DNA of 13,621 nucleotides, taken from Gammaproteobacteria bacterium. Lineage in GTDB: Bacteria > Pseudomonadota > Gammaproteobacteria > UBA9214. Positions within the stretch are counted from its first letter, which is position 1; every line of letters starts with the position of its first letter. A program made the translations under genes and the position numbers. The DNA lies in assembly GCA_029864225.1 (NCBI GenBank), contig JAOTTU010000046.1, forward strand, positions 1 to 13,621. Reading direction: 5' to 3'. Positions 1-8,987 of the stretch are shown here, piece after piece. The notes under the pieces are model-generated. The model ran no database searches. It worked only from the letters and a program-made list of their open reading frames with translations, and had not been told where the DNA came from.

Positions 1-705
1 TAGTCGATTAACGATCAGGTCCCCGAGCGGGCGGTCGGACCACTTGTAGGCCGCCATCAGCACCAGGATAAAGATGGCCAGGCCGAAGGAAAACGACATA
101 ATAATGAACATCGGTGCCATCAGGGCCGCATCATAGGCCTGGCGGGCAACCAGAAAGCCGAAGATAGAGCCGGTACCGGTGGTGAGAATCAGGCGCCAGA
201 TGAAGGCGGTGAAGCCGGCCAGCCTGGTGAAGGCATTCATCTTGCGCTCCATCATCATCCACAGGTACACGGCGACCACCGCCATGAAGCCGATATACAG
301 GATGATGTTCCAGGCAAAGATGGACTTGAAGTTGTAATAGGTCATCGCGACGATCAACCGGTCGGGTCGACCCAGGTCGAGTACCAGTATCGCAAGGCCA
401 CCCACGAGCAGGGCAATGGCCAGTAGTCCGGACAGGCGGGCCAGGGGTTTATAGGGCGTCTTGCCGAACACGGAGCTGATCGAGGCCACGTTCAGGGCGC
501 CGGAGGCGGCAACGATCAGGAATACGGCGAATACATGCGGCGTGCCCCAGACTATCTGGTTGGTCATGCCGGTCACATGGTGGCCGTTGTGCTCCATGAA
601 GTAGGCCGCGCCCAGGCCGGCCAGTACAAACAGACCAATGAAGCCAAGCAGCGAGTAAAATCGCATGCCTCCTTCAATTTCCCTGAAATCAATCTGGAGT
701 TTCAT
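1..705 (-). CDS. dsrP: DsrP, NrfD-like integral membrane subunit of DsrMKJOP (3' end cut by window)
   Basis: Quinone-interacting membrane subunit of the DsrMKJOP complex, NrfD/PsrC family. The 235 codons visible read without a stop to the window edge; the family is usually about 400 residues, so roughly the C-terminal 40% is missing. Hydrophobic membrane segments are seen near residues 16-36, 56-79, 91-111, 128-151, 166-188 and 198-220, and the NrfD-type loop DLGRPDR lies at 110-116. The ATG overlaps the dsrO stop by one base (TGATG), implying translational coupling, with a GGGGGA ribosome site just upstream. A second ATG at codon 14 follows an AGGAGG placed only one base away, too close to be efficient, so the first start is preferred. 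Partner of dsrO and dsrJ immediately upstream. Identification is by sequence character and position; confidence is high. Confidence 0.93.
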   Translation of the reverse strand, partial: MKLQIDFREIEGGMRFYSLLGFIGLFVLAGLGAAYFMEHNGHHVTGMTNQIVWGTPHVFAVFLIVAASGALNVASISSVFGKTPYKPLARLSGLLAIALLVGGLAILVLDLGRPDRLIVAMTYYNFKSIFAWNIILYIGFMAVVAVYLWMMMERKMNAFTRLAGFTAFIWRLILTTGTGSIFGFLVARQAYDAALMAPMFIIMSFSFGLAIFILVLMAAYKWSDRPLGDLIVNRL

Positions 706-1451
706 CAAATCCCCCGGTAACGAACGCCGGTATTGAGGTTGAGGTCAGCGCGAATCTGGCGGCTGCTGTGCTGCTTGAGCTGCATCGCGATCTCGCTGTC
801 GGGGTCGTTGATATCCCCGAAGACCATGGCATTGTGGTTCTCGGCCGTGCAGGCCTCGACACAGGCCGGTGTGCGACCCTCGTCCACACGGTGCACGCAG
901 AAGGTGCAGGATTCGACCGTGCCCTTGCCGCGCGGTGCATGGGGCAGCTGGTCCTGCAGTGCCTCATGGATAAAGGAGCGCGCCTTGTAGGGGCAGGCCA
1001 TCATGCAGTAACGGCAGCCGATACAGATATGCTTGTCGACCAGTACGATGCCGTCAGCACGCTTGAACGAGGCGCCCGTGGGGCAGACGTCCACGCAGGG
1101 TGGGTGCTCGCAGTGCTGGCAGAGCAGGGGTAGCGACTGGGTATGGCCGGTCTGCTTGTCACGCAGATCGACCTTGCGGATCCACTGGGCATCGGTCTCG
1201 GGACGGCCGTGGCCGGTGAGGCCGTGCTCGTCGTTGCAGGAGGTGACGCAGTCAGTGCAGCCGTTGGCGCATTTGTTGGTGTCGATCAGCATACCCCAGC
1301 GGACATCGCTGGTGACCGCCTCATCGGCAGGGCGCGCCTGTGCGACCTCGTGAAGGAATACGCCGGGCGCGACACTGAGACCGGCGATCGCGGTTGCCGT
1401 GTTGCCGAGAAAACGCCGCCGGTAGGTATCGATATTCGCGTTATCAGTCAT
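705..1451 (-). CDS. dsrO: DsrO, periplasmic Tat-exported ferredoxin-like iron-sulfur protein
   Basis: Electron-transfer subunit of DsrMKJOP, 248 residues, expected to pass electrons between DsrJ and DsrP on the periplasmic side. A twin-arginine signal is visible (YRRRFLG at 10-16, hydrophobic stretch to about 33, likely cleavage after AQA-39). Four cysteine clusters suit four [4Fe-4S] centres: C61/C65/C68/C72 (first gap is Cx3C rather than the common Cx2C), then CQHCEHPPCVDVCP, CIGCRYCMMACP, and CTFC followed by PACVEAC after 11 residues. The open frame extends upstream to 1667, but the ATG at 1451 is chosen because it places the Tat motif at the N-terminus and overlaps the dsrJ stop by 8 bases (ATGACTGA), a typical coupling arrangement. 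Ends in the one-base overlap with dsrP. Confidence 0.95.
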   Translation of the reverse strand: MTDNANIDTYRRRFLGNTATAIAGLSVAPGVFLHEVAQARPADEAVTSDVRWGMLIDTNKCANGCTDCVTSCNDEHGLTGHGRPETDAQWIRKVDLRDKQTGHTQSLPLLCQHCEHPPCVDVCPTGASFKRADGIVLVDKHICIGCRYCMMACPYKARSFIHEALQDQLPHAPRGKGTVESCTFCVHRVDEGRTPACVEACTAENHNAMVFGDINDPDSEIAMQLKQHSSRQIRADLNLNTGVRYRGI

Positions 1452-1944
1452 TGCTGATGACCTCGGTTGCCAGGGCCTGGTGCGGCTCGGCAGGCAACAC
1501 AGCAGCTTGGTTAGCGGATTTCGCATGTCCGGACAACGCGTGAGGATTGGGTGTCTTGACCGGGCGGTCTGCATGACACTGAAAACAGTCGATACTGACA
1601 GCCGCGTAGCTATGACAGCTGTTGCAGAAGTGCTCATCGCTGCTGACGCGCGGGGCATCCGGGGCATCGCTCACATGGCAGTTGATGCACTGTTCCAGGC
1701 TGTACTGCCTGGTGCGGATACCCCTGTGCATGGTCTCGTCACGCTGGTGCAGGATGTATTCCATGTGGTTCTTGCGCATTTCCGTGGTGGGTTCCACACA
1801 GCCCTGTGTCTTGCTGTAGCGGTCCTGTGCTTGCGGGACAACAGGCAGCAGTGAATCATCACCGGCCCAGGCGGCAGCGGGCAGTCCCGCTACCACGCTC
1901 AGGGCCAGCAGAATACGCAGGCTTGTTTGCATCAGGTTTTGCAT
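1444..1944 (-). CDS. dsrJ: DsrJ, periplasmic triheme cytochrome c
   Basis: Triheme c-type cytochrome of the DsrMKJOP complex, 166 residues. Hydrophobic N-terminus (about residues 9-25) ending AWA-27 looks like a Sec signal peptide, or an uncleaved anchor. Three CxxCH heme motifs are present (CINCH, CNSCH, CFQCH). Cys49 in the context QGCVEPT corresponds in position to the Cys46 of Allochromatium vinosum DsrJ, known as the unusual Cys axial ligand of one heme. The start lacks a strong ribosome site; ATG codon 5 is an alternative that keeps the signal peptide. It lies 12 bases after dsrL and overlaps dsrO by 8 bases. Family assignment is firm from heme count, Cys49 and gene order. Confidence 0.95.
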   Translation of the reverse strand: MQNLMQTSLRILLALSVVAGLPAAAWAGDDSLLPVVPQAQDRYSKTQGCVEPTTEMRKNHMEYILHQRDETMHRGIRTRQYSLEQCINCHVSDAPDAPRVSSDEHFCNSCHSYAAVSIDCFQCHADRPVKTPNPHALSGHAKSANQAAVLPAEPHQALATEVISND

Positions 1945-1956
1945 TTGATAACCGTC

Positions 1957-3924
1957 TTAGTGATCACCCAGGGCCATGTCGATGTAGCCGGTCGGGCAAA
2001 CATCGGCACAGATATGGCAGCCGACACACTTGTCGTAGTCCGTGTCCACGTAACGCCCGGTCGTGGCCTGGTCCTTCTTGACGCGGAAGATCGCATCCTG
2101 CGGGCAGTAGATCACACAGTTGTCGCATTCGAAGCACATGCCGCAGCTCATGCAGCGCTCGGCCTCGTTGGCCGCCTGTTCCGAGTTCAGCCCGATACCG
2201 CGTTCCGCAAAATGACCGAGGACTTCGTCGGCCGAGGGGCCATAGGATGAGCGCTTGTTGCGCGGTACAAACGGGAAGTGACCCAGGAACAGGCGATCCG
2301 ATGAAATGATCTCGGCCTCGGCACGGTCCTCGTAGTTGTGTACGGCCCAGTTGCCGGTGCCGGTGCCGCGCGCCTCGTTTGGATCGTCGGCGTTGAACTC
2401 TTCCGGTTCCAGGTTGGCCTCGTGCAGCTTCTGCAGCAGTTCGAAGTGGTGCACGTCCACCTTGGGCCGCTTTTTCTGAGATTCCTGTTTGAGGAAGTGA
2501 TCGATGCTTTCGGCCGCAATCGAGGCCTGACCGATCGCCGTGGTCAGCAGGTGGGGCCGGATGATGTCACCGGCGACGAAGTGGCCTTCGCGTCCCGGCA
2601 CCTGGTAGAAGGCATCGGAGTCGATCAGGCCGCGGCCGTTGTCGAGTGATTCGAGGCCTGCGGAGAGGTCGCCGCCCTGGCCGATGGCGGATACGACCAG
2701 GTCGCATTCCACCTCGAACTCGGTACCCTCGACGGGATTCGGACGGCCATCGACCATTGCGCACTTGGCCATCTTCAGTGCCTTGGCCATGCCCTCGTCA
2801 TTGAGAACGACCTCGAGCGGCATTACACCGTTCAGGATGGTGACACCCTCGCGCAGGGCATCCTCTACCTCGTGCTCTGTCGCGGTCATTTCCTCGCGCT
2901 GAAACAGGGAGGTCAGGGTCACTTCGGCGCCCTCACGGGCGGCGGCGAAGGCGGAGTCGTGGGCGACGTAGCCGCCGATGACCTGTTCCGGGCGCACTTC
3001 CTTGTCAAGGTGCTCGACCTTGCCCAGACGACGCGCAACGGAGACCACGTCGATAGAGGTATCACCACCACCGACACACACGACCCTGTCCGCGGTAACC
3101 TGCAGGGTGCCCTTGTTGAAGGCCTCCAGGAAGGCCACGCCGGAAACGCAGTTCGGTGCATCACTGTTGGGCACCGGCAGCTTGCGGCCGGACTTGCAGC
3201 CCAGGGCCCAGAGAATGGCGTCGTAATCCTTTTCCAGCTCCTCGATAGCGACATCCCTGCCGACGCGTACGCCCAGGCGGGTGTCGATGCCTCCCAGGTC
3301 CAGGATGCGCTGACACTCGTGGTTCAGGACGTCGCGCGGGGTACGGTAACCCGGGATGCCATAGCGCATCATGCCGCCAAGTTCGTCATGGTCATCGAAA
3401 ATGGTGCTGGCATGACCCAGGCGGCGCAGGTGGTAGGCGGCCGCCATGCCGGCGGGGCCGGCACCAATGATGGCCACCTTCCTGCCGCTCAGTTGTTCCG
3501 GCGCCTCGAAGGTGAATTTCTTTTCATAGGCGGAGTCCCCGATGAACTGCTCCACGGCATTAATGCCGACAAAGTCGTCAACCGCGTTGCGGTTGCAGCC
3601 GTCTTCGCAGGGGGCCGGGCAGACACGGCCCATCATGGCCGGGAAGGGATTGGCGTCGGTGGAGCGGCGGAAGGCGTACTCCTCCATGCTCATGTCACCC
3701 GTGGGCTTCTCGATGCCGCGCACGATCTGCAGCCAGCCGCGGATGTCCTCTCCCGAGGGGCAGCTGCCCTGGCAGGGGGGTGTACGATGTACATAGGTCG
3801 GGCACTTGTGCGAATGGTCGCCTTCAAAGATGTTTTCCACTTGACGCTTCCATGTGTAGTCACCCTCTTGGTAGCGGCGAAACGTCAGATCCTTCTTTTC
3901 CATGTCGTCTCGAGAAGTAGCCAT
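1957..3924 (-). CDS. dsrL: DsrL, FAD/NAD(P)-dependent iron-sulfur oxidoreductase partner of DsrAB
   Basis: Cytoplasmic flavoprotein of 655 residues, related to the glutamate synthase small subunit (GltD). In A. vinosum DsrL passes electrons from DsrAB to NAD+, and that role is inferred here. Visible: N-terminal GltD-type cysteines (C41, C51, C55, C102, C106, C110), FAD-binding GAGPAG at 154-159, second dinucleotide site GGGDTSIDV at 285-293, VAGD at 450-453, and a C-terminal two-cluster ferredoxin domain (C597/C600/C603/C607 preceded by C591 and C594; C633/C636/C639/C643). Length agrees with the sulfur-oxidiser DsrL-1 type. The ATG has AGGAGA six bases upstream. A 56-base gap to dsrK holds a short hairpin. 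Electron carrier preference (NADH or NADPH) cannot be read with certainty. Confidence 0.96.
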   Translation of the reverse strand: MATSRDDMEKKDLTFRRYQEGDYTWKRQVENIFEGDHSHKCPTYVHRTPPCQGSCPSGEDIRGWLQIVRGIEKPTGDMSMEEYAFRRSTDANPFPAMMGRVCPAPCEDGCNRNAVDDFVGINAVEQFIGDSAYEKKFTFEAPEQLSGRKVAIIGAGPAGMAAAYHLRRLGHASTIFDDHDELGGMMRYGIPGYRTPRDVLNHECQRILDLGGIDTRLGVRVGRDVAIEELEKDYDAILWALGCKSGRKLPVPNSDAPNCVSGVAFLEAFNKGTLQVTADRVVCVGGGDTSIDVVSVARRLGKVEHLDKEVRPEQVIGGYVAHDSAFAAAREGAEVTLTSLFQREEMTATEHEVEDALREGVTILNGVMPLEVVLNDEGMAKALKMAKCAMVDGRPNPVEGTEFEVECDLVVSAIGQGGDLSAGLESLDNGRGLIDSDAFYQVPGREGHFVAGDIIRPHLLTTAIGQASIAAESIDHFLKQESQKKRPKVDVHHFELLQKLHEANLEPEEFNADDPNEARGTGTGNWAVHNYEDRAEAEIISSDRLFLGHFPFVPRNKRSSYGPSADEVLGHFAERGIGLNSEQAANEAERCMSCGMCFECDNCVIYCPQDAIFRVKKDQATTGRYVDTDYDKCVGCHICADVCPTGYIDMALGDH

Positions 3925-3945
3925 GCCTGTTCTCCTGTCATCTGA

Positions 3946-3962
3946 TTGGGTTGCTCACCCAA
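3946..3962 (-). other. Stem-loop between dsrK and dsrL
   Basis: TTGGGT and ACCCAA form a perfect 6-bp stem with a 5-base loop in the 56-base dsrK-dsrL gap. No T-run follows it on the minus strand, so it is not a normal terminator. It may stabilise or mark an mRNA processing point. It could also be chance. Confidence 0.35.
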
Positions 3963-3980
3963 ACCGGATTCAATTAAAAA

Positions 3981-5471
<1,491 letters not shown>

Positions 5472-5501
5472 GTTCAGCTCCTGGTCCTGTCATCCACTCG
5501 G

Positions 5502-6233
5502 CTATCTGTTTTCCAGCTTGGCGGCCCACGCAGCGAGATGGCGCTGTTCACGCGGGTTGTCAACCTGGTTGCGGGTCGGGCTGAAGAAAATGCCGGGGGC
5601 ATGCAGCAGCTTGCTGATCGGGAAAATGATCATCAGCGTGGCCACCAGCGCGAGATGGAGCAGCAACACCGGGTCCTCGGGGATGGGTTGCCAGTTAAAA
5701 TACATCAGACCCAGAAAGAAGGCCTTCAGTGCCACGATATCGGTGTGCGTCAGGTAGTCCATCGCCAAACCGGTCAACGCGATGCCAAGCAGCAGAGCCA
5801 GCATCAGGTGGTCCGACAGGGCGGAAATGTAGCGCACCCGGTCAACCAGGAAGCGGCGTGCCCACAGGCCGGCCAGGCCGGCTGCCATGGCGAACGCGGC
5901 ATACAGGCCAAATGGCTGAATCAGGTCCACCCAGGTCCATACCGGATTGGTGAAATAGCGCAGGTGCCGCGCCAGCACAAGGAGCATGCCGAAGTGAAAC
6001 AGATAGCCAAAGACCCAGATCCACTTGTTGGACTTGAACAGGCTCTCGAAAAACGCCAGTTCCCTGAACATGCGCAACACGACGCCGGAGCGCGTTACCG
6101 GCGCAGGTGTGGTCGGTATCTTCAGCGGTGCAGGTGTTTTAGCGTACTGACGTATCTTGTAGGCCAGGCCGCCGACGAGCAGGGCCGTAGCTAAATAGAA
6201 CAGCAGCGCATAAACAACAGTCAGAAACGGCAT
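5502..6233 (-). CDS. dsrM: DsrM, NarI-like diheme cytochrome b membrane subunit
   Basis: Membrane cytochrome b that exchanges electrons between the quinone pool and DsrK; 243 residues. About five membrane helices are visible (roughly 4-25, 70-93, 103-126, 140-161, 189-210). Histidines positioned in or at the ends of helices (H80, H90, H142, H193, H211) are the candidate heme b ligands; the exact pairs cannot be assigned by eye. ATG is preceded by AAGGGAG about nine bases upstream. It follows dsrC by 83 bases, one of the wider gaps in the operon, and precedes dsrK by 30. Family and order agree with DsrM; confidence is high. Confidence 0.94.
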   Translation of the reverse strand: MPFLTVVYALLFYLATALLVGGLAYKIRQYAKTPAPLKIPTTPAPVTRSGVVLRMFRELAFFESLFKSNKWIWVFGYLFHFGMLLVLARHLRYFTNPVWTWVDLIQPFGLYAAFAMAAGLAGLWARRFLVDRVRYISALSDHLMLALLLGIALTGLAMDYLTHTDIVALKAFFLGLMYFNWQPIPEDPVLLLHLALVATLMIIFPISKLLHAPGIFFSPTRNQVDNPREQRHLAAWAAKLENR

Positions 6234-6273
6234 GTTTCTGAACTCCCTTACGGTTGTGGTTTGAGGAAACCAG

Positions 6274-6306
6274 GGTGGTTACAGAGGATCAACCCCCGCA
6301 ACCACC
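6274..6306 (-). other. Inverted repeat between dsrC and dsrM
   Basis: GGTGGTT (6274-6280) and AACCACC (6300-6306) pair perfectly over 7 bp with a 19-base loop, just after the dsrC stop in the 83-base gap. No T-run follows on the minus strand. It could separate dsrC message levels from the downstream genes; dsrC is needed in excess over the enzyme genes. Inference only. Confidence 0.35.
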
Positions 6307-6316
6307 GAGTGTCTGA

Positions 6317-6652
6317 TTAAACGCAACCGGTAGGCTTAGGCAGGCCGGCGTACTTGCAGGCCTGCTTGGCCGGGCCATAAGGGAACAGTTCATACAGGTA
6401 CTTGCTGTTGCCCTTGTCCTTGCCGAGCTTCTTGCCAATTGCCTTGGTCAGAACCCGAACCGCAGGGGCGATCTGGTACTCCTCGTAATACTCACGCAGG
6501 AAATTGATCACTTCCCAGTGGTTGTCGGTGAGCTCGCAATCGTCAATATTTGCCATGACTTCAGCGACATCCTTATCCCACGAATTCAGATCGGCCAGGT
6601 AACCTTCCTCGTCAGTTTCATATGACTTGCCGTTTGCTTCAATACTGCCCAT
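6317..6652 (-). CDS. dsrC: DsrC, sulfur-carrier protein with both catalytic cysteines
   Basis: Small cytoplasmic carrier (111 residues) that receives sulfur from DsrEFH and presents it to DsrAB, then interacts with DsrK. The flexible C-terminus carries both redox cysteines: Cys99 in KQACKYAGLP and the penultimate Cys110 in TGCV, separated by ten residues, the hallmark separating true DsrC from TusE (one cysteine). An additional Cys39 is present. The ATG has AGGAG eight bases upstream. Neighbours are dsrH (38 bases upstream) and dsrM. A cysteine-free paralogue is encoded at 12723-13061 on the other strand, about 35% identical by eye. Very confident. Confidence 0.97.
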   Translation of the reverse strand: MGSIEANGKSYETDEEGYLADLNSWDKDVAEVMANIDDCELTDNHWEVINFLREYYEEYQIAPAVRVLTKAIGKKLGKDKGNSKYLYELFPYGPAKQACKYAGLPKPTGCV

Positions 6653-6690
6653 GAGTGAATCTCCTATTAACAGATTAAAAGTGGTTAGGG

Positions 6691-6987
6691 TTACAGCCAG
6701 GACTGCACCTTGTCGTTACTCTCGACCATGTCTACGAAACCGGCATAATCGACGATCTTTACACCATCAACCAGCTTGTCTTCCGAAAGGCCGCGTGCGG
6801 CTAGATCCGGGCCGAGTACGGAAACGTTTTTGCCTTCCAGTTTTGCGGCAGACGTGTTGTTTTTTATCGCGCCGTAGACACCGTCTTCGATCAACAGCAG
6901 AGCATCATCAGGTTTCATGATGGATGTGGCTGTGTTCAGGCTTGAGCCATCAAAAGGAGACTTGTTTACCAAATGAAGCATTGTCAT
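6691..6987 (-). CDS. dsrH: DsrH, TusB-like subunit of the DsrEFH sulfurtransferase (no cysteine)
   Basis: Third component of the DsrE2F2H2 sulfur-transfer hexamer, 98 residues, TusB family. The N-terminus LHLVNKSPF is typical of the family. In A. vinosum DsrH a cysteine at position 20 is the conserved thiol; here that region reads SLNTATS and the whole protein has no cysteine. The reading was checked on the minus strand (codons for PFDGSSLNTATSIM). The start at 6987 has AAGGAG about ten bases upstream; codon 3 is also ATG. Lies 17 bases after dsrF. The role in the hexamer is assumed structural, with DsrE Cys78 doing the chemistry. Confidence 0.93.
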   Translation of the reverse strand: MTMLHLVNKSPFDGSSLNTATSIMKPDDALLLIEDGVYGAIKNNTSAAKLEGKNVSVLGPDLAARGLSEDKLVDGVKIVDYAGFVDMVESNDKVQSWL

Positions 6988-7004
6988 GTTGATTGGTCTC
7001 CTTC

Positions 7005-7415
7005 CTAAAAGTTGAACAGTATGTCTTGCCCGGCAAGAATATCTGCCATTTCGGTGCGGCTCACCAGGCGGATGGAATCTTTTTCGGCCCAGTCTTCATC
7101 TTCATCTTCCCAGACCAGGTGCTGCAGGTCATCGAGACTCAGGCCGCGTTCCTCAAGGGATTCCTTATCCACGTAAATCTTGGTTACTTCATAGTCACCC
7201 AGTGCCGAATAGGTGGGTGAAAAGTTTTTCATCCCGATTCCCGTGGTGTCCTGTCCCTTGGTCAACTGGTATACACCATCATCCATAAACGCCAGGCTGA
7301 CGTCCTGCTCAAAAGCGGCACCAATCAGCACGACTTCCAGGGATTCCCATGCATAGATGGTCCCATAGGGCGCCTTGCGGTTGATGTACATAAACTTCTT
7401 GGATTCTTCAGGCAT
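7005..7415 (-). CDS. dsrF: DsrF, TusC-like subunit of the DsrEFH sulfurtransferase
   Basis: Structural partner of DsrE and DsrH in the sulfur relay, TusC family, 136 residues. The core fold region APYGTIYAWESLEVVLIGAAF followed by FMDDGVYQL (about 43-51) is characteristic of DsrE/F-like proteins. No cysteine is present, as is usual for DsrF-type subunits. An acidic patch WEDEDEDW near 102-109 stands out. It lies 14 bases downstream of dsrE and 17 upstream of dsrH, so the three are co-translated in order E-F-H as in other sulfur oxidisers. Confident from fold motifs and position. Confidence 0.93.
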   Translation of the reverse strand: MPEESKKFMYINRKAPYGTIYAWESLEVVLIGAAFEQDVSLAFMDDGVYQLTKGQDTTGIGMKNFSPTYSALGDYEVTKIYVDKESLEERGLSLDDLQHLVWEDEDEDWAEKDSIRLVSRTEMADILAGQDILFNF

Positions 7416-7429
7416 CCAGACTCTCCCGG

Positions 7430-7822
7430 TCAGTCGCCGAACACAATCAGACGGTCACTTTGAACTCCACCCTCGATTAACTGCCCGAGGCCCGAGATAC
7501 GAAAACCCGGTGCTATGTTGGTAGCATCTTTGCCGTTGCGCTGGGCTTCACCGTCATCGACGATGCCGCGTCGCTGAGCAGCGGCAACACACAGCACCAT
7601 ATCGAGATCATATTCCTTGCCCAGTTCACTCCAGCGGTTGACGATGTTGCGGTCGTCCTGGGGCGGCGTAGTCAGGCGGGTGCCGTTGTTGACGCCATCG
7701 TGGTAGAAAAAGACACGATAGATCTTGTGGCCTTTTTCCAGTGCCGCCTTGGTGAAGTGGTAAGCCGAATCAGAAGCCTGATGCTGATACGGCCCTTCAT
7801 TGACCTGAATCGTAAACTTCAT
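7430..7822 (-). CDS. dsrE: DsrE, TusD-like sulfurtransferase subunit with active Cys78
   Basis: Catalytic subunit of DsrEFH, 130 residues, TusD family; passes persulfide sulfur to DsrC. Cys78 in DMVLCVAAAQRRG is the only cysteine and sits exactly at the position of the essential Cys78 of A. vinosum DsrE. Other family marks are FYHDGVNN (39-46) and GQLIEGGVQSDRLIVFG at the C-terminus. It begins 12 bases after dsrB and is followed by dsrF after 14 bases. Because DsrF and DsrH here carry no cysteine at all, this residue is the only thiol in the predicted hexamer subunits. Confidence 0.96.
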   Translation of the reverse strand: MKFTIQVNEGPYQHQASDSAYHFTKAALEKGHKIYRVFFYHDGVNNGTRLTTPPQDDRNIVNRWSELGKEYDLDMVLCVAAAQRRGIVDDGEAQRNGKDATNIAPGFRISGLGQLIEGGVQSDRLIVFGD

Positions 7823-7834
7823 GTATCTGATCCC

Positions 7835-8908
7835 CTAGAAACGAATGTGGGTAGACGCATTCAGGCTGTTACGTGCACCCCGCCAGTTGTCGATGTGGTA
7901 CTTGGTGAACGGCAGACCGGTTACCTCGAAAAAACGCGGCCAGCCGATGCGTTCTATCCAGTCATTCATGCGTTCCCAGTCCTTGGCGTTTTCCTTGTAG
8001 GCCTTGAGTATCTTCTTGACCACGGCGGTGGCTTCGGGCCAGCGCGGCGGGTTGTTGGGGATGCCGGAGGCCACCAGCTTCTGGAATGTCGGTACGCCAC
8101 GCGCGTTGGAATGGTTACCGCCGACCCAGATGGCCAGCTTGGAATGCTCGGCGTCGTTGATCTGCATCGGCGGGCACGGCGGGTAGCAGGCGCCGCAGCA
8201 GATGCACTTCTTCTCGTCGACTTCCAGGGAAGGCTTGCCGTTCACCAGTGCAGGGCGAATCGCTGCGACCGGGCAGCGTGCCACGACCGAGGGCCGTTCG
8301 CAGACGTTGGACACCAGGTCGTGGTTTATCTTCGGCGGCTTGGTGTGCTGGACGTTGATGGCGATGTCGCCCTGGCCACCGCAGTTGATCTGGCAGCAGG
8401 AGGTGGTCATGTGCACACGGTTGGGCATCTCCCAGCTGGTGAACTCGTGGATCAGCTCGTCCATCATGGACTTCACAACGCCGGAGGCGTCAGTACCCGG
8501 GATGTCGCAGTGCAGCCAGCCCTGGGTATGGGAAATCATTGTCACCGAGTTGCGGGTACCACCGACAATGAAGCCTTCCTTGAGCAACTTGTCGATCAGC
8601 GGCTGAACCTTGGCTTCATCGGCAACCTGGTATTCGATGTTGCTGCGAATGGTGAAGTGGATGAAACCGTCACCGTATTCATCACCGATATCACACAGTT
8701 TGCGCAGTGTGTACAGGTCAAGGATTCGCTGGGTACCGGCGCGGACGGTCCAGATCTTTTCGCCGCTGTTGGCTACGTGCACCAGGACGCCGGGCTGCGG
8801 GTCCTCGTGGTAGGCCCATTGGCCATAATTCCTGCGCATCACGGGATGCATGTACTGGAACGCGTCAGGGCATCCGGATTCAATCGGCGAACGCATTTCT
8901 TGTGCCAT
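7835..8908 (-). CDS. dsrB: DsrB, beta subunit of reverse-type dissimilatory sulfite reductase
   Basis: Beta subunit (357 residues) of the siroheme enzyme that oxidises DsrC-bound sulfur to sulfite in sulfur oxidisers. Visible: the siroheme-domain segment TTSCCQINCGGQGDIAI (169-183), NVC203 and RC212P, and a ferredoxin insertion C235/C238/C241/C245 (CICCGACYPPCPP). The C-terminus ASTHIRF is reminiscent of DsrB proteins. AGGAG lies six bases before the ATG. A 79-base gap to dsrA holds a strong stem-loop. The physiological direction (oxidation) is inferred from the presence of dsrEFH and dsrL rather than from residues in this chain. Confidence 0.97.
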   Translation of the reverse strand: MAQEMRSPIESGCPDAFQYMHPVMRRNYGQWAYHEDPQPGVLVHVANSGEKIWTVRAGTQRILDLYTLRKLCDIGDEYGDGFIHFTIRSNIEYQVADEAKVQPLIDKLLKEGFIVGGTRNSVTMISHTQGWLHCDIPGTDASGVVKSMMDELIHEFTSWEMPNRVHMTTSCCQINCGGQGDIAINVQHTKPPKINHDLVSNVCERPSVVARCPVAAIRPALVNGKPSLEVDEKKCICCGACYPPCPPMQINDAEHSKLAIWVGGNHSNARGVPTFQKLVASGIPNNPPRWPEATAVVKKILKAYKENAKDWERMNDWIERIGWPRFFEVTGLPFTKYHIDNWRGARNSLNASTHIRF

Positions 8909-8940
8909 GTGACTCTCCTGAAAAAACTGAATTTATTGAG

Positions 8941-8967
8941 CACTTCCGGCGCCGTGCGCCGGGAGTG
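8941..8967 (-). other. Strong stem-loop between dsrA and dsrB
   Basis: Twelve-base arms CACTCCCGGCGC and GCGCCGGAAGTG (transcript sense) pair at 11 of 12 positions (one A-C mismatch) around a 3-base ACG loop. A six-T run occurs at 8926-8921 on the transcript strand, about 14 bases beyond the stem, too far for a canonical terminator. dsrA and dsrB subunits must be made in equal amounts, so it more likely affects mRNA stability or processing, or gives weak attenuation. Confidence 0.6.
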
Positions 8968-8987
8968 TCTGAAAACCTACCGTGTGA

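Noticed and set aside
2872..3945. 357-codon open frame on the plus strand opposite dsrL
   Set aside because: Mirror frame of the dsrL coding sequence with no recognisable protein features.
8921..8967. Intrinsic terminator between dsrA and dsrB
   Set aside because: The six-T run is about 14 bases beyond the stem, and stopping transcription between the two subunit genes would make little sense; kept as a stem-loop only.
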